From Gautieria morchelliformis (taxonomy: Eukaryota > Basidiomycota > Agaricomycetes > Gomphales > Gomphaceae), in assembly GCA_015179125.1 (NCBI GenBank), contig WHVA01000266.1, forward strand, positions 62,001 through 126,000: 64,000 nt of DNA, in the 5' to 3' direction. Shown here in pieces: positions 35,635 through 49,070 of the stretch (position 1 is its first letter; every line of letters begins with the position of its first letter). Below the pieces are notes generated by a model that did no database searches, had not been told where the DNA came from, and saw nothing but the letters and a program-made list of their open reading frames with translations. The position numbers and the translations under genes are program-made.

Positions 35635-36935
35635 ACCGCTAGAAGAGTGCAAATTAGTGGTGAGAAACTTTAAGGACTGCTTGAGGGCTGCTGAGGCGAA
35701 TTATATATACGAACAGTATCTGAAGGTGGGCAAAGGTGTGTTGATTCGTCACCTCATACCATAGAGTCCTTACTCAAGTCTATTCGTTAGTTGCAGGAGC
35801 CATATCATCAATATGTATATTCTAGCGCCTGAGGCCGAATGTCAACTGCGAACAAACGTGCTGAATCGAGATAGCCTTTCAGCCTTCAGTTCCATGTCCG
35901 AAGTAGATTTTCATCCCATACTTATCGTCTTTCGCGAAGGATATCTTACGATGGTTTGTATGATCCACACCGGCAGGATCTGGTGCGTGCGTGCCTGCCT
36001 CTCACCAACCTGTGTTTGCTATCAAATTCCAAATTCCATCTGATTCAGTGCCTGAGATCTAAGAGTCACAATTTTTAGGTGCGAACATGCAGGAAGGCAC
36101 GGCGAGCTACTACTCCTTCGTGCTGAAATACATTCCATCATTAACGCCACGCAAGGGTCTTTTAGACTTAACATGGTGGTGTTCGTTGGGCAATAATCAA
36201 CAATACAGTGAGTCCTTCACAGTTCAAGATCGTAATTTTTTCTGTCAATACGCTATTATGCATCTTCTAAGCATCATGTACAAGTTAAGCCTTATTTCCA
36301 TGCTGACTGTACAACTGATCATACGGTTGAATATCTGTTTAATTAATTCCCGGTACTTACTGTGCAAAGAACTGGCAATTGGATTCTATACTTGTTGCGA
36401 ACATGGTATTTGTATATCACAGGTAGTTTGCAACGACTTCGTGATGGCCAGCCCTCCGGAGTGCCTGGCCGGCACGTGCAGGGTAAAGACTTATTTATGA
36501 TTATAGGCCCCTCTACCCTGCAGTTCTGGAGCTGGTCGTCGATCGATCATTTTTTGACCTCGGCATCCAGAGAGTCGAGTACTGTGATAGGTATGTAAAG
36601 ATGTTTATTGTGCACGCGGTCGAGCGGTATCTGCAGTTGCCGGGTGATACATATGATTATGATATGTTTCGTAAGGAGTCGAGTCGACGTTCTCGGCAAT
36701 TCTAGTGATTGACCGGGGATGAGACGGGTTAAGGTGTGGGCAGTGTAAAGCACGAGATGCGATGAAGGGCTTCGCTCCACAGCGGCGGCTTCGGCATATC
36801 CGATTTGCCAGTACTTAGTAAAGGCGCTACTAGATGGCATGATATAAAGGCATATGCGCTCGGGGAAATTTGGCTATCCACTCACCTGATTCCTCAAGTC
36901 CTGCAGGACAACCATTGTACACATTATTAAAAATC
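35635..36935. other. Intergenic stretch
   Basis: No supported gene. Frames at 35813-36043 and 36087-36500 lack family features. A TATA-like TATAAA at 36843-36848 precedes the next gene. Confidence 0.5.
36843..36848 (+). promoter_or_regulatory. TATA box of the small secreted protein gene
   Basis: TATAAA, 88-93 bp upstream of ATG 36936, in a CATGATATAAAGGCATATG context. Confidence 0.45.
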
Positions 36936-37525
36936 ATGCAGCGCTTTCAACTCATCGGAGCCCTCGCCTTCGCCACCGCTGCTTTGGCACAGATTTTCGA
37001 CATTGCCACTCCTAGTTCTGGTCAGACGCTGACCATTGGACAGCCGTTCACCGTTGAAGTCGACCAGCCAGTGCGTCCCCTAATTTTCTGTCGCTCAGCG
37101 TTTGGTGTTTGATCATATTCAACTCCCTAGGACTCCCAAGGCCCGTTCCAGTCCGTATCCGTTGTCATCGGTCTGCAGGGTTGCGGCTCGACGTTATGCC
37201 CGGCCGACGACAATGATGAGATCATGGGTGAAATACTGTTCGCGGGTGCCTATTCGCCACAACGGCATGAGGCCAGCAAGCCACCGTACCAGAACTTCAC
37301 GTTTACACTTGCGGATGGGAGGCAGCCCGGAGATGCCGTGATTCATGTGACACAATTCTTCCTTAGCGGGGTAAGCGTGTTTTCATGGAGCATGAAGGGT
37401 TGTTTTGATTGTTTTGATGTCGGCAGGCGGGTCCAAGCACAGAACTGGCCACGAGAAATGTAAGCGTGACGGTCGGCCCAGCTCAGGGGCCAAGTGGAGC
37501 GAAGTTCAGACGTGTCGGACTGTAA
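36936..37525 (+). CDS. Small secreted protein (basidiomycete family, function unknown)
   Basis: Three exons, 36936-37070, 37131-37370 and 37427-37525, close in phase to give 157 residues. Residues 1-18 are a classical signal peptide (MQRFQLIGALAFATAALA), so the protein is exported. The mature part starts QIFDIATPSSGQTLTIGQPF and continues with VVIGLQGCGSTLCP, containing the only two Cys of the mature chain and a likely disulfide, then PYQNFTFTL with an N-glycosylation site. The pattern of a beta-rich domain of this size with GQ.FTVEVD near the start recalls a common family of wood-decay and litter fungi. No enzymatic motif is visible. Confidence 0.75.
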
Positions 37526-39159
37526 GGACTTTGGACTGACGTCACGAGTGTGGAGTAATTCGAGGTGTGGAGACACGGACTCGGGGTGCCACGGCACATC
37601 ACGTGTATCTTGAACTCTGAACCTAGTGTGTTGAACATTGCTGACTGGACATTGAAGCGGTGGACGGACGTTCTAGTAATATACCTCAGTAGATTACATA
37701 GGCAGCCTCATCAAATTTATTCCAGATGTAATCTCACCGTCGTAGCTTAGGTGATAATGATTTCCAGTATTTAGTAGATTTATGAACTGTGAAGGACGGT
37801 GTAGGGTAAGTTGGTAGTTGACGCAGCGTTTATTGTCAGCACCATGATAACTCTTTTATCGCACCTTTTCTTATGACAGTGACAAGCTCAGACAACTTAG
37901 CAGTGACAATGCATCAAGCCTGACCCAGAAGAGGGATAAGCGGCGAGAATACGTGATGGTTCGCAGTGTCAGGCGTATGATGCGCGGTACGGCCGGTGCG
38001 CACTTCGTCTGAGCAGCTTCTGTGCAAGAACCAGGGTGACAAGAAGAAACACATTGCGGCTGCACTCAGCAGCGAGTCATGGGGTCTGCCATGGCCATCC
38101 TAGGTTCTTGGGGTGTGAAGTGTTGTGTAACATATGGCGCAGTATATTGAGTGTGGTCGTGGGGAGCTCTCGGATGGGTTTCTGGGTCTACACGTGACGC
38201 GTGAATTCTTCGAAAACGTTGGCAGTTTGTGACAAGCATTAATACAGCGTTTGCATATGTAGATCCTCGCTCGAACACTCACGCTCGGCACCAGACTCCG
38301 TGAGTCCGACAATACATGCTGACGCTGAGCTTCGACAAGTTGCTGTGGGAAGTACACCGTCACCCCTCGAGCTACTCGGAGCAAGCTGACGCGATCACTG
38401 CATTGGACACATCCCCCCGCGAGAGAACGCGGGCCCACGAGGGTCTCCATGACGCGGAGGATGTGCAACGGTGCTTTGCGGAGGCGACCTTTTCCGCGAC
38501 GACGAGCGAGTTCGCGCAGGCAAACACGGCGCGGAGATGTGGTGGGACCGGCTCCGCGGGTGGAATGTGATGTACAGCACGGACTGGGCATTTGACATGA
38601 CAGACGCGGCCTGGTCCATGCTGATAAGGGGTGAGCAAGCTAACCATACAAGAGTACCAAGGAGCGGTTACCCCTCCCTGTTTACACCTGATAAGCAGTG
38701 GGGTCACACTGCACATCAGTCATATGTGGCTCACCCACGCGCTTCGTGTTCATGGTGAGGCCCAGGGAGGCGAGGACCATTGCCACACTTGAGCTTAGGC
38801 TGTAACTAGAAGGTCAAATCCCACGAGGTGTCCGCTCTCTGTCTTGAAGAAATGCTCTAGCATGCCGTGTATGCGCAAGGCTCGATCAAGGCTACTAGCA
38901 CGCACAAGCGCGCACATTGGGAGGTTTCACTGCACTCGGAAAGGCGACGGGTTGGAAAATAGAGTCTAGGGAAACCGGCGACAGTCGTCTTCGTTCCTGT
39001 ATAGCTCAAATGTCTCTGATATATGGCTTTAACTCTCAAAATTGCATTTCTTGACACATGGCAACTTTCCTCTGATGCATGCTGTTCAGCTGAAAGGGGA
39101 GAGGTATATAAGGGTAGGGAGCTAGCATAATCCCTGATCTATATGCAAGGCTACACCGT
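37526..39159. other. Intergenic stretch
   Basis: No supported gene. Overlapping GC-rich frames on both strands at 38100-38760 are open but show no domain or paired splice sites I trust. Confidence 0.45.
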
Positions 39160-40971
39160 CTACGCCGGGGTAAAGACAAACGTCGCCGGCAACCCATGTT
39201 TCATAGACTGTAGCTTCCACCCTGTCGCATTTCCGAGGGCGAGATATCCTCCCGGAGTTCTCTCTTGCCCACCGAAAATTGTCATCATCTGAACCGACAG
39301 AAATTTTCATCAAGCAAGTAAGAAAACCGGAAGGTTCATCAACAAGTCCACGTACATGAAGGTCCACCATGGTCAGATATGCACCGCCCCCCATGCCAAG
39401 GTTGGGAAGTAGGGGATAGGGCGGTGCCTTTCTGCTCTCAGATGAGTGAGCGGGGTCCAGACATGCATATTCAACGCAATTTTCAAAAAGTATGAGCTTG
39501 GAGGTCGGACTCGCTGCAGCTCGAATGTTTTTGAGGATTTTGATGCTCTCGGCATCGGGCCAATCGTGAACAATGAAGCGCATGAAATAGATAGCAGCAC
39601 CTTTGACTGGCTGCTCCTGGAAGAAGTCATATTCTGGTTGGCGAGAATCGGTCATTATAAGTATTCAATGGAGACACTTTCTCGTTCTGACCTTGAAGCG
39701 TTACTCGCCCGTCAGTGATGGCTTCGGGGTATTGTACTGCCCAGAACTTAGGCGTTGTGTGAGTTTCCGTAATTATACCTAAAAAAAAAACCACCTACCT
39801 TGCCAGCATTTGGTATGACCTTCCCAAGGTCTTGAACAACATACTTGAGATGTGGGAAGGCCTTGGCGAGGGTAAGCGTGACCGTGCCAATGTTTCCCGC
39901 AACGTCGACGACCACATCAGAGGCTTTGAGAGCCTTCCAGTCGATCGCTGTAATCTCAGTGAGACGTGTTGTTCTCAGTCCAAATGACATCTTACCTTCA
40001 ATGAATACATTATCCTTGAATAACTTTCCGTAGCGTGTCATGAGTGTTATGAACCGTCTCAATCGCCAATCATTTCCAGGTTGTCCAAACCATTCCCACA
40101 CAGATAATTTAGTATTAAACGCGATGTTGAACGGTGACGTATGTTGGCTCGGATCTTTGAGATATTCGGTCAAGAAGGCGTTGCTTTTCAACCCTTCGTC
40201 GCACCTATTGAGGTATGCTGGTCAAGTTTTCCTTCAAACGATCGTAGAGCTTACATATGGCCGATAGCAGCCGCAATCCCAGCGTCGTCGTACCTATGCA
40301 TCGGCCTAAAATGTCGACGCAGTTGCAGAAAATGCATCGCAGAAATTTTAAATGACTTGCTTTACTTGAATGTCTGTTAGTGTCTTGCCACTCTTTACCA
40401 TGGCCGACGAGATTCTATTGTTGGCGAAGACGTCCGGGGTGACTTCACGGAACACATGGCGTGTGGCAAGGAAACGCATAACCCGAGCTAGGAAAGTGTG
40501 AGTCAAATCAATGCTTAAACAGTGCGATTGAAGGCGAAATACCTAGATGATTTGCATTCGTGCCAGTCTTGGACGCAATTTCAGTTGCATGAAGACCCTG
40601 CAGTTTAACATGATTGAATGAAACCTGGCGTGCCTTAGATAGGTAACGCAGTGAACAACCTTGGGGCCAGCCTCGTGTAAAATATCGGGCACATTGGTGT
40701 CGACGGTAAATCCAAGTGAAGATGAGATGAACATGCTAGGAGCAAACTCTTGGATAGTCTCTTCGGGTGACCTTACCGCGGCGATGAGCTGGGCCGCGGC
40801 TGCGACAATCAAACGTGTCGTGTCGACTACGGCTGGGTCATCACTCAAGGCTCCTGGCTTGTATGGCTCGTCGAGAGAAGGAAATCGCGATCCATGGTTA
40901 GAGTAGGTCGACTCGAGTGACTGAACACCAGAAGAGATAATAGACACAAGAGCACTGAGCGGGGTGGTCAT
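39160..40971 (-). CDS. SAM-dependent O-methyltransferase, one unresolved junction
   Basis: Fungal class I O-methyltransferase (PF00891 type), methylating small hydroxylated metabolites. Exons: 40971-40660, 40597-40543, 40487-40366, about 40305-40255, 40204-39799, 39746-39692, 39633-39356, 39288-39160. It has a winged-helix N-terminal region (EIASKTGTNANHLARVMRFL), a SAM-binding DVVVDVAGNIGTVTLTLAKA (usually VDVGGGxG; here AGN) and the catalytic His in RFIVHDWPDAES. The C-terminal part reads MMTIFGGQERTPGGYLALG and ends at TAG 39160-39162. All joints close except one: exon 3 ends in phase 0 (LTDIQ), but the next piece (PMHRYDDAGIAAAIGHM) needs phase 2. So there is a one-base frame conflict at about 40306-40366. 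It may be a pseudogene, an unusual splice or a sequence error. Confidence 0.8.
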
Positions 40972-41596
40972 GGCAAGAGTATGGTTTTGTCTTGCAAGCG
41001 AACGCGGGCCCAAGTATTTGAATGGGCGCGGGCGCGCGTCCCGCCGCCTACACTACGGCCTCCTCACTGGTGATTTACGGCCCATACAAAGGATTTCCTT
41101 TTCGAGCGACACGCAAAAATAGCAATCACCTCACCTCGCTAAGATTTGGGCGTCTTAGCTAATGTTCCCATGCACTTTGTTGCATGTAGACTTGGCCTGT
41201 ATAAGAGTCTTCATATATGAAAACTAGTAGACACTGGCTCTTACAGATTATTATATGTAAAAATTTGGCAAAAGATAGCCTGTTTCCGGGGGCACACGTA
41301 CGTTAATGAGAGATTGGTGTAAAAGCTCAGTGTAATAAACACACGACAGTGCAGTCTACGTTTGAACAATGATTCCAACGAATAGGCTATCCTGATAGTA
41401 GTGCAAATAGTCGTAAGCTGTAGTTCAACTCGATGCAAGGCCTGATAACTACCAAAAGTGGCCAGATTGGAACCAGGTGTCGTGGCTCCTTTCAAAAGCG
41501 CAGAACAACCAGCAGCTTAGTATGTCCTAGTGGTCCAAAGCTACAAATGCAATGGGATAGGATACGAAATCAATCAATATAAAGACTACCGTTTGA
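40972..41596. other. Intergenic stretch
   Basis: Upstream of the methyltransferase and downstream of the WW gene. No gene seen. Confidence 0.5.
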
Positions 41597-42317
41597 CTAA
41601 GTACGCAGCCAAGCCGTCTTAGCTATCTTCTTCAGCCGCTTCTGTTCCTTGAATCTCTCCTGTGAAAGGGGATTATTGACGGGAGTTACTCAAATCATGG
41701 CCGCAGCTTACCAGGTCCTTCTTTGATGGTCGTTTCCTCTTCTTCCCAGTTTCCTCTTCCTCCGCATTTCTTTGTTCCAACTCTTTCTCCCACGCCCCAA
41801 CGTCAAAATATACCTCGCTCATTCGTTTCGCACGTTCTGATTCTGATAGATGAGACGGGTCCCGCGCATCGACTCGCGCAAATGCGCCGGTTCGTGCGTT
41901 GAACTTCGCAGTGAACGTCCCAGCGGGTGTGCTCCCTGGAAGCCCCAAAGAAGGGTCGAGGTAAGCAAGGGAAGGGTCGATGCCAGCGGCTTCTGCAGCG
42001 GCTTGCGCGGCTCCCATTGCACCAGACGTCGACGCCGAAGGGTACGACGTACTCGCGCTCGCTTGTGATCCCTCAGCCGCGCCTGCAACAGGCTGAGGAT
42101 GAAGAGGATTCGTCCATGTGGTCTCATTTGTTACGGAATTGTAGAAGTAGTAGGCATGTTGCATTGGGGCCCAGATGGCCTGCCAGTCACCCTGAGACGG
42201 GGTTGTAGAGCTGCTAGGGGGTTCTGAGGAGACAGATCTGTCCGTGCTGTTAGGGTTCTTCTCCTCGTCCGCAGGGGTGTCGTCCTTTCTTGAGTCATCC
42301 TTCGCTTTGTCGTCCAT
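41597..42317 (-). CDS. WW-domain protein
   Basis: Two exons, 42317-41712 and 41659-41597, joined in phase across a 52-nt intron, give 222 residues. An acidic N-terminus leads into one WW domain (about residues 44-75): WQAIWAPMQHAYYFYN then TNETTWTNP, with the two signature Trp residues. WW domains bind Pro-rich ligands. An Ala/Ser-rich middle, a segment FTAKFNARTGAFARVD and a Lys/Arg-rich C-terminus (GKKRKRPSKKD, EQKRLKKIAKTAW) suggest a nuclear, possibly RNA-processing protein, but the role is not established from sequence. Confidence 0.85.
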
Positions 42318-42527
42318 ATTGAAAGTGGAACGTTGAGGTTACTTGTCGCCAGTTGAGCTCCGCTCAAATCATGGCACTAATCTAGTTACGTACTAACCTC
42401 CTCCAAATCTCCTGCATTGCAGCTATTGTGACATATGTGACATGACAATATTACAGGCACTAAGTATTGAATACTCTCGCGACAAAACGGTGGTTACAGT
42501 CACTAGTAGCTTGCTGGTGATCAATGA

Positions 42528-45500
42528 TTATACGTATATCGGTAATGGCAGCATCCTGCGGCATCACGTTAAAAACAGGATGCTTGGATTGCCGTGGCTG
42601 CTTACCTATCGGCATTGAACAGGAAATTGTTCGCGACATCCTCACCTTCAAGGAAACGCGTCGGGTATACCACTGACGGGCTTATAAATAATGTAGCTAC
42701 CTGACCGAATCGTAGCTTACCTAAATGGCCTTTTACTTCCGCGAGCAGATTCTCCATTGCATCCTTTTCCCATTGTTCAAATGGTTCATCTTGACGTGAT
42801 GGTCTGAGAGCGTGAGGATCAAGGGATTCTAGTGACTTTGCGGTAGATGCTTGGGGTGTACTCTTAAGACTTCCTTTGGCTTGGTCCGCGCTCTTATCGA
42901 CCTCACTCTCTGTCTCGGTGACATTATCTGGTACGTCGGCAGTCGCACTATTTGAGCTTCTTTCCGACCGCATACGTGCGACAGGTTCGGCAGGTGGAGT
43001 GGCGTCCTTTGCCTGGAACGGGGTCAGTAATGGAAGAGCGATACCAATTATTTCAGCCAGCTCACAGGCTTCTGCAGCCGGTCATGATGCATAATAAACT
43101 CTTTATATTGTTTCCACGTTGTCACTAGATCATCTGGGATGGCATGAAAGACTCTGCGATATATCTCGGTCTGCATTGGATTAGTGCCTGCTTTGTATAA
43201 TTTGAATGGGTCTCACATTGTGTACGGCGGCTGCAATCCATACTTTCTCGTAGAATTCGTCACATATAGGATCTTCAAATCCATGTGGATCAACTATTGG
43301 ACCAGGGACGGGAAGTGTCCATGCTTTTGCTCCTATTCGGGAGGACAGATGCTTCCGAAGAATCGAGCGGCCTCGTACTGCGGCTTTCTCTGCATCGGTG
43401 GAGTCCTCTTTGCTCTGTCTGGCGTGCGGAGGTTGATTGTCAGTTCCAGCATCTTTGGATGCATCAGTTGGCATATCCGCGACCTCACCGGCCTGTGCCG
43501 CGTCGTATTCGTGCCTGGCAAAACCATTCTGTTTATGGTCGGCTGTATTTTCACTGATGTCGTCCAGAATAGGCTTGCCGTTGGCTTGTGACTGTGGAGG
43601 CCGGTGCTCCATGACAGTCTTCTCCTCGAGAGTTGGCACCAAGGAAGTCGCAAAGTTGGGTTGCTTGCTGCTGTCACAGTCGTAACCCATTCGTTCTTCT
43701 TCCAGCGCCTTATCGTCTGCTGTGGGATCCAAACTGTTCGGCTTGATTCCTGCCTTGGGCATCATCTGCTCAACATCTTTGGAAGTGGCATCACCAGACC
43801 CATGCAAGGCTGAGTAACCCATGAATGTTAACGCCTATCAACCAGCACCCAATCATACCTTGCTTGGCCCCCCTTTTGAGATCTTTCGCCATGGAGCCGA
43901 TGCGTTTGCCTTTGTGAGTTCCCCTTACACGAGTAACCATGTCTTCCACTTCATCCCGTTGCTCATTGTCAGCGTCCCAAGCTTTATTGTCCATCTCGGG
44001 AGTGACGGACTCTGTGGCCATTAGGTCCTCCTCATACATAGCGTCTACGTCAACACCCAAGTGTTCTCGCATGAGTCTCACTCTGAGAGTGTGAGCGAAC
44101 CGGCCGACTTTGAAAGGTTTACCGTCCATTTTGCTGTTGAAAGTCAGCTTATACCACGGAGTTAACTTATTACACCGACCCATCAAACATATCAGTGTCT
44201 CGAATAACAGATGCAAGCTCTGAATCACGATCGCCACGTTGTGAGCGTTCATTGATGTTGGCTGAACCAATAATGGCCAGACGGTCATCGACAATCATGA
44301 TCTAGAGGTATGGTGAATAGATGGTGGGACGTGGCTACTCTCGGAAATACCTTCCCATGAATGTACACCTGTCGCGGGTTAACCCATTAATCAACTAAAC
44401 ACTACTATCCCGAAATGAAGATAACTCATACCTGCTCAGTAGTCAAAACATCGCCTTTCAGCTTGCCCCACCCACGTAGGGAAAAGAACGATATATATTG
44501 GTCCGGCTGAACCAGCACTAAGCAGTTGTCTAACGTTACAACATGATATACGCACATCGATGCCTTCCTTACGTAGTCGGGAAAATATGGAGTTTGGGCC
44601 CCGTCCGATAGTTCGACTTTGGCATTCGAGTATTATCCGAATCTGGATGGCAAGTGTTGAGTGGCTTACTCTTCCTAGTCCGTGAAGACCAAAAAGGACA
44701 TACTGCACTACCGTCACCTTGATCGACCGAGGATGGGAACCCGGGCAGCAACGGTATCAAAATGACAGCCTTCCATTTCGTTCTCTCACGATGTGCACGA
44801 ATGATTCGATGCACCAGTGCATCACCAATTCGGTTTTCGATTGGGACATCATTGACAACAGTGCTGTAGAATAATGTTCGAGTCAGGACAAAAACCGCCT
44901 TAAAACCAAGACGACCCACGAGGTGATGAAGAACTGGTTCTCGATGTACACGAAGTGTTCTGACAACTGTATGGCTGTCATGAGGAAAAGAGATTAGGCG
45001 GGGTCGCATATATTTGGAAACCTCCATTGCCTTTCAAGTATGCGTTCTGTATCGAATGCTCAATCTTGCCGAGGGTTCCCAGTGACCATGGACCTGCAGA
45101 CCTGCATATTTGTAGCTCACACGTGCCGGTAAGGCCGTGATCGACAAGTTCATGCTGCTTAAAATCGGGTGGTGGCAAAAGGAAAGGCATGATACGAGTG
45201 TGGTTCTATATGCAAGAATGAGCAAGGTCTGAGGAAGGCAAAGACGACAACTCACTTTGTTGCGAAGGAGATAATTCCACCTTTATGAAGTGGGGTCAAA
45301 ATAAATGTATACTAGTAACAACTTGGAGCATCACCGCTGCACAAAATGACGGCACAAGTCTCGAGCCGGCGGACCAACAATTTGCAATCCAACATCGTGC
45401 CTATTAAACCTGTTAGGCAACCGAACAATTCGGAGGAGAACTTACAGACCATGGCATTCGAGGGACCTTTGTACGGTCGTACATATCCTGTTCAGGTTTA

Positions 45501-48500
45501 TTGAGGGTATGGAACTCAACGACACGCTCATTGCTGTAATCCTTGCCTGAAGGTACAATGAATTGCAACCGGCGCTGACAAATAACGCTTGACATACCTG
45601 GCCATACATATTCGGATCCTTCTGGCCCAGTCATATCTCCATCATCCACAAGTACATGTTGAGCCGTATCCCACCGTCCAAAGCAGAGATCGAGACCGCC
45701 CATAAAGGCAATCGCCTCATCGATCACACACATTTTCTCGTGCTGCATAACATCTATAGTAGGTTCTAAGGAAAGGAGCATAACGAAACACGCACATGTG
45801 CCCAGTAATATGTGCCGGTTTGCAAGTGAGAGGGCGACCGCTGAATCATAATATTTTTGTGCAGACCAGTCAATCTCTGTTTGGTGTAACTTGCCCGGGA
45901 TGCTGTGAGCGTGGTTCCTCTGATAAAGAAACGACAGCTTACTTGCTGTCCGTAGGTGTCGTCCGGCTTGACACCTCATTGCTAAGAACCGAAATGTGCC
46001 TCAACATAGCAATGATGCGGTAATGGCTGCTTACTATATAATGATGAAAATTTGAACACCTTCCTTCGCTTTGCGCTCTAGAAGGCGATCGAGACGATAA
46101 TTCGGCTTGCCCGGGCGCCGCATCTGCAATTCTGAAGGTGTAATTACAATGAGAAAATACCGTGTCGGGGGCGTCGCGAAGGGCCGCACCAGGAGATAAC
46201 CACCAGTCGTGGATATATACCGTTTCTTTGGCCAGCAGAAGTGCCCGGGAGAAATTCCAGAAGTAGTCACGCTAGGTTAAAGCAAACAATGAGCCGATGA
46301 ACATTCAGCGACTACTTGTAGTACCCACACCGTCGACAAGCCATTGCGCTGCAACATTGAAGCGAATGGGAGCAAAACTGTCAAATCTGTGCTTGCGTGC
46401 CCATTGCGACGCAGCCGCAGTCCGCTCGAGGGCCGCAATCCATTGCTGCATCTGACGCTGCACGAGTAGGGCGGAGCTCAACATCTGCTGCCAAAAGAAA
46501 AAATGATGTGCATGACTAACCGTACTCCTGGCGAACAACTTCAATCTCATTTGAGAATTCTTGATGAAAAATGTGTGCTTCGACACATCCTTGACACGCT
46601 TCTTCTTCTTCCTCGCGCTCTCACAGGCTGCCGCTTCCTTGTCCAGGGTCGGGTTCATCTCAGCGTCGTTCACAGTCCCCGCTCGCAGGGGATCCATATT
46701 GGTGGATGGGTCGACCATAGAATTAACAGGACTTGCGTTGACATGGTCATCCTCGTCCTCGCTACCTACAAATGATGCAGAACTGAAACCTGAGGATGAT
46801 ACCGTGGCACCAGAGTGGGTCTGGGTGTGGGCATGTCTGGATGGGGGAATAGGGCGGGCGCTCGCAGTATGGCGGGGAAAGAGCCGACCCAAAGTACATT
46901 TGAAGGAATCTAGATTGCTACTCTTCTCGTTTTCGTATCCTACAGCAGCTGCGTAGGTGATATTTGCTGCGTCCTTAGGAGACGCCGTGCCTGTTTCGCC
47001 CTCCGCATGGCCGCAGTGGATGAAATCCAGACCTTGTCGGTATACGCGCTTTGGACGTTCGATTTTAAATTCCGAGTCGAACATGAAAACCTCGAAAATG
47101 TCAAGCTGCGGACATAAGCTTCATCAAGCGTTACGCAAAATGTACGGGAGGTTACCTCGCCAGGGTCCTCGAGCACTACGAGATAACTCTCTCTGACGGC
47201 ACACCATTTTGATTTCGTTTTCTCGCGCCATCCGAGACCTTTCCGAGCAAACACGCCTTTACTACCAGGGGCTCCTTCGATCCGCAGCACGCCAGCCTTG
47301 GCCTGTGACCCGCCAGACAGTCCAAGACGAATGGAGAGCGCCGATATCTCAAGGAACCGCGACAAACGATTCGAAGTTGGATGGAACATCTACGAGGCGT
47401 AAACGCGAGAGGCGAGGAACATCCATAACACTTACGACCGCACGGATGAGCCCAACAAGATAGTTCTCAAGTGCCTCGCGCTGTAGCCGGGCGAACTCGG
47501 GCCGACCGAGTTCGTCGCGCCCTCTTGCGCGGTACTGTTTCTTGAGAAACTTGAAGTACGGAATGCCTTATTCGATTCACTGCGTCAGAAAACGTAGTCA
47601 AGAAGCTACGGTGCCTCACTTGTTCGAGGGAATTCGGGAAGAGCATCGATATTGCGGTTATACACGTTGGAGAAACGGTAGTGAGTGTGCAGAGATATAA
47701 AATCACGTAGCTGACGGTATACCACCCATTTGACCGCACCGTTCGCGTATTCACACTGTGAGTCACAGTGAGCTAATTGTGTAAGTATTTAATATGGACA
47801 GACCTCAATACGGAAAACGGCTTTGGTGCCATGAAGAGGGTGCAAGCTGTCGCTCACTCGGATACGCAGGCGATGTAATAGTACAGGAATGCGCCGAGCA
47901 CCACGTTCGTCACGTTCAAACCACATTCGGAGGAGCAACGCAGATAGTCCACCAACAATAAGCTCATCAGTAATGTTGACAGTTGTTCCGGCCACTGAAG
48001 ATGCTTGGGCCGGTGCCTCCCGAGCTTTTTCAGTTACCTGAGGGAGGAGTGATTTGAGCCTAGACCATCGGGGTCTTCTTCCCGTTGTGGGCGTTTCGGG
48101 GCTCTGTGATCGCGATTGGCTCACTGTGCGTGAGATGGAGATTTGGGGAGAAGCAAGTGGCGAGGCCACACCGGTCTGTGTGGGATGAACCTGGCGTTCC
48201 TCACTTGAGTCGGCGTCTTCAACACCAGATAACCATTTGCGTGGTTTCCAAGCTTCACTCTCGAACCATGTACCACGCCGTTTCGATCGCGACTTCTTCT
48301 CCATGGCTTCGCGTTCCTTCTCTCTTTGCTCCGGATTGGTATAGTCCAAGGCGTTGCGGAACTCAGAATTGCTATGATAAAACCCATTTTTGTTTCGGTC
48401 TGGGGAAGGTTCTGAATAATTATTACCGGATAGTGGGATATCAGCATTCTCCGCTTGATTCGAGTTCAGTCGAGCAGATGCAGGGGATATATAGGTGAGC

Positions 48501-48691
48501 GAGCGGGGAACACCTGTACGAGCCGACGGACCCAATGGAGGGAGATTGCGGGATTTTGGAGAAGCAGGTCCTAGGGCGTCTCCACCGGAAACATTGCTGG
48601 GGGTCTCGCCATCGGGTGGTTTGTCCATTGCCGACCTGACGACGTGAGAGAGGGTCCATGGTTGTGCTCCATCGTCGGACCTGTTCTCCAT
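42528..48691 (-). CDS. SPO14: Phospholipase D1 (SPO14 type)
   Basis: Hydrolyses phosphatidylcholine to phosphatidic acid at membranes; in yeast it is required for sporulation membrane formation. The gene runs from ATG 48691 to TAA 42528-42530 through many short introns, not all of which I resolved. Domains in order: a disordered Ser-rich N-terminus; a PX domain ([12 protein letters not shown] about 47950-47985; [19 protein letters not shown] after a splice near 47760); a PH domain ([20 protein letters not shown] about 47170-47230, to about 46430); HKD motif 1 as HEKMCVID (about 45719-45742) followed by [13 protein letters not shown]; and HKD motif 2 split by an intron, YIHGK (about 44350) plus [20 protein letters not shown] (about 44240-44301). 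The C-terminus ends MLPLPIYV, like other eukaryotic PLDs. A Ser/Glu-rich insert (43181-43822) lies between the second HKD and the end. Confidence 0.9.
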
Positions 48692-49070
48692 CGTGAGTTG
48701 AAAGTAAGACGAGAATACTAGCAATTCAGCCCCTCGTCGTTGAAGGTCAGGAATAGGTTTGAAACAGACTTGACGTAAATTTATTTATACCGTATACGGT
48801 ACGCTCGGCCTTGGTCAAAATAAGCGCCTGGTAAGCAGGTCGCCGTGACGCGCGTCCACGTCACATGACCTCATAGCTCTCAACCTTACCAGCTATAGTA
48901 TTTATGGACCCATTGTATCAATACAGGGATATTCATTTCTTAATCCTACTGGTGTGCAACAAGACCTGATGGTGGAGCCAGTTTCATCATGTGCACCCGG
49001 CCCCCAACGTGCTAAATGTTAAAATGGTAATGACGTCATACTTATTAGGGACTGTTTTTATGCACCTAAG
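48692..49070. other. PLD upstream region
   Basis: Contains the 14-bp palindrome at 48789-48802 and, near 48990-49005, GTGCACCCGGCCC, which also occurs inside the copia LTRs and may be a tiny relic. No gene seen. Confidence 0.5.
48789..48802. promoter_or_regulatory. 14-bp perfect palindrome in the PLD promoter
   Basis: TACCGTATACGGTA is its own reverse complement and lies about 100 bp upstream of the PLD start. CCG...CGG half-sites in inverted orientation are the kind bound by Zn2Cys6 regulators, so it may be an operator; this is inference. Confidence 0.35.

Noticed and set aside
35813..36500. Frames between the CinA and secreted-protein genes
   Set aside because: AT-rich, no domains, no splice partners, no clear promoter.
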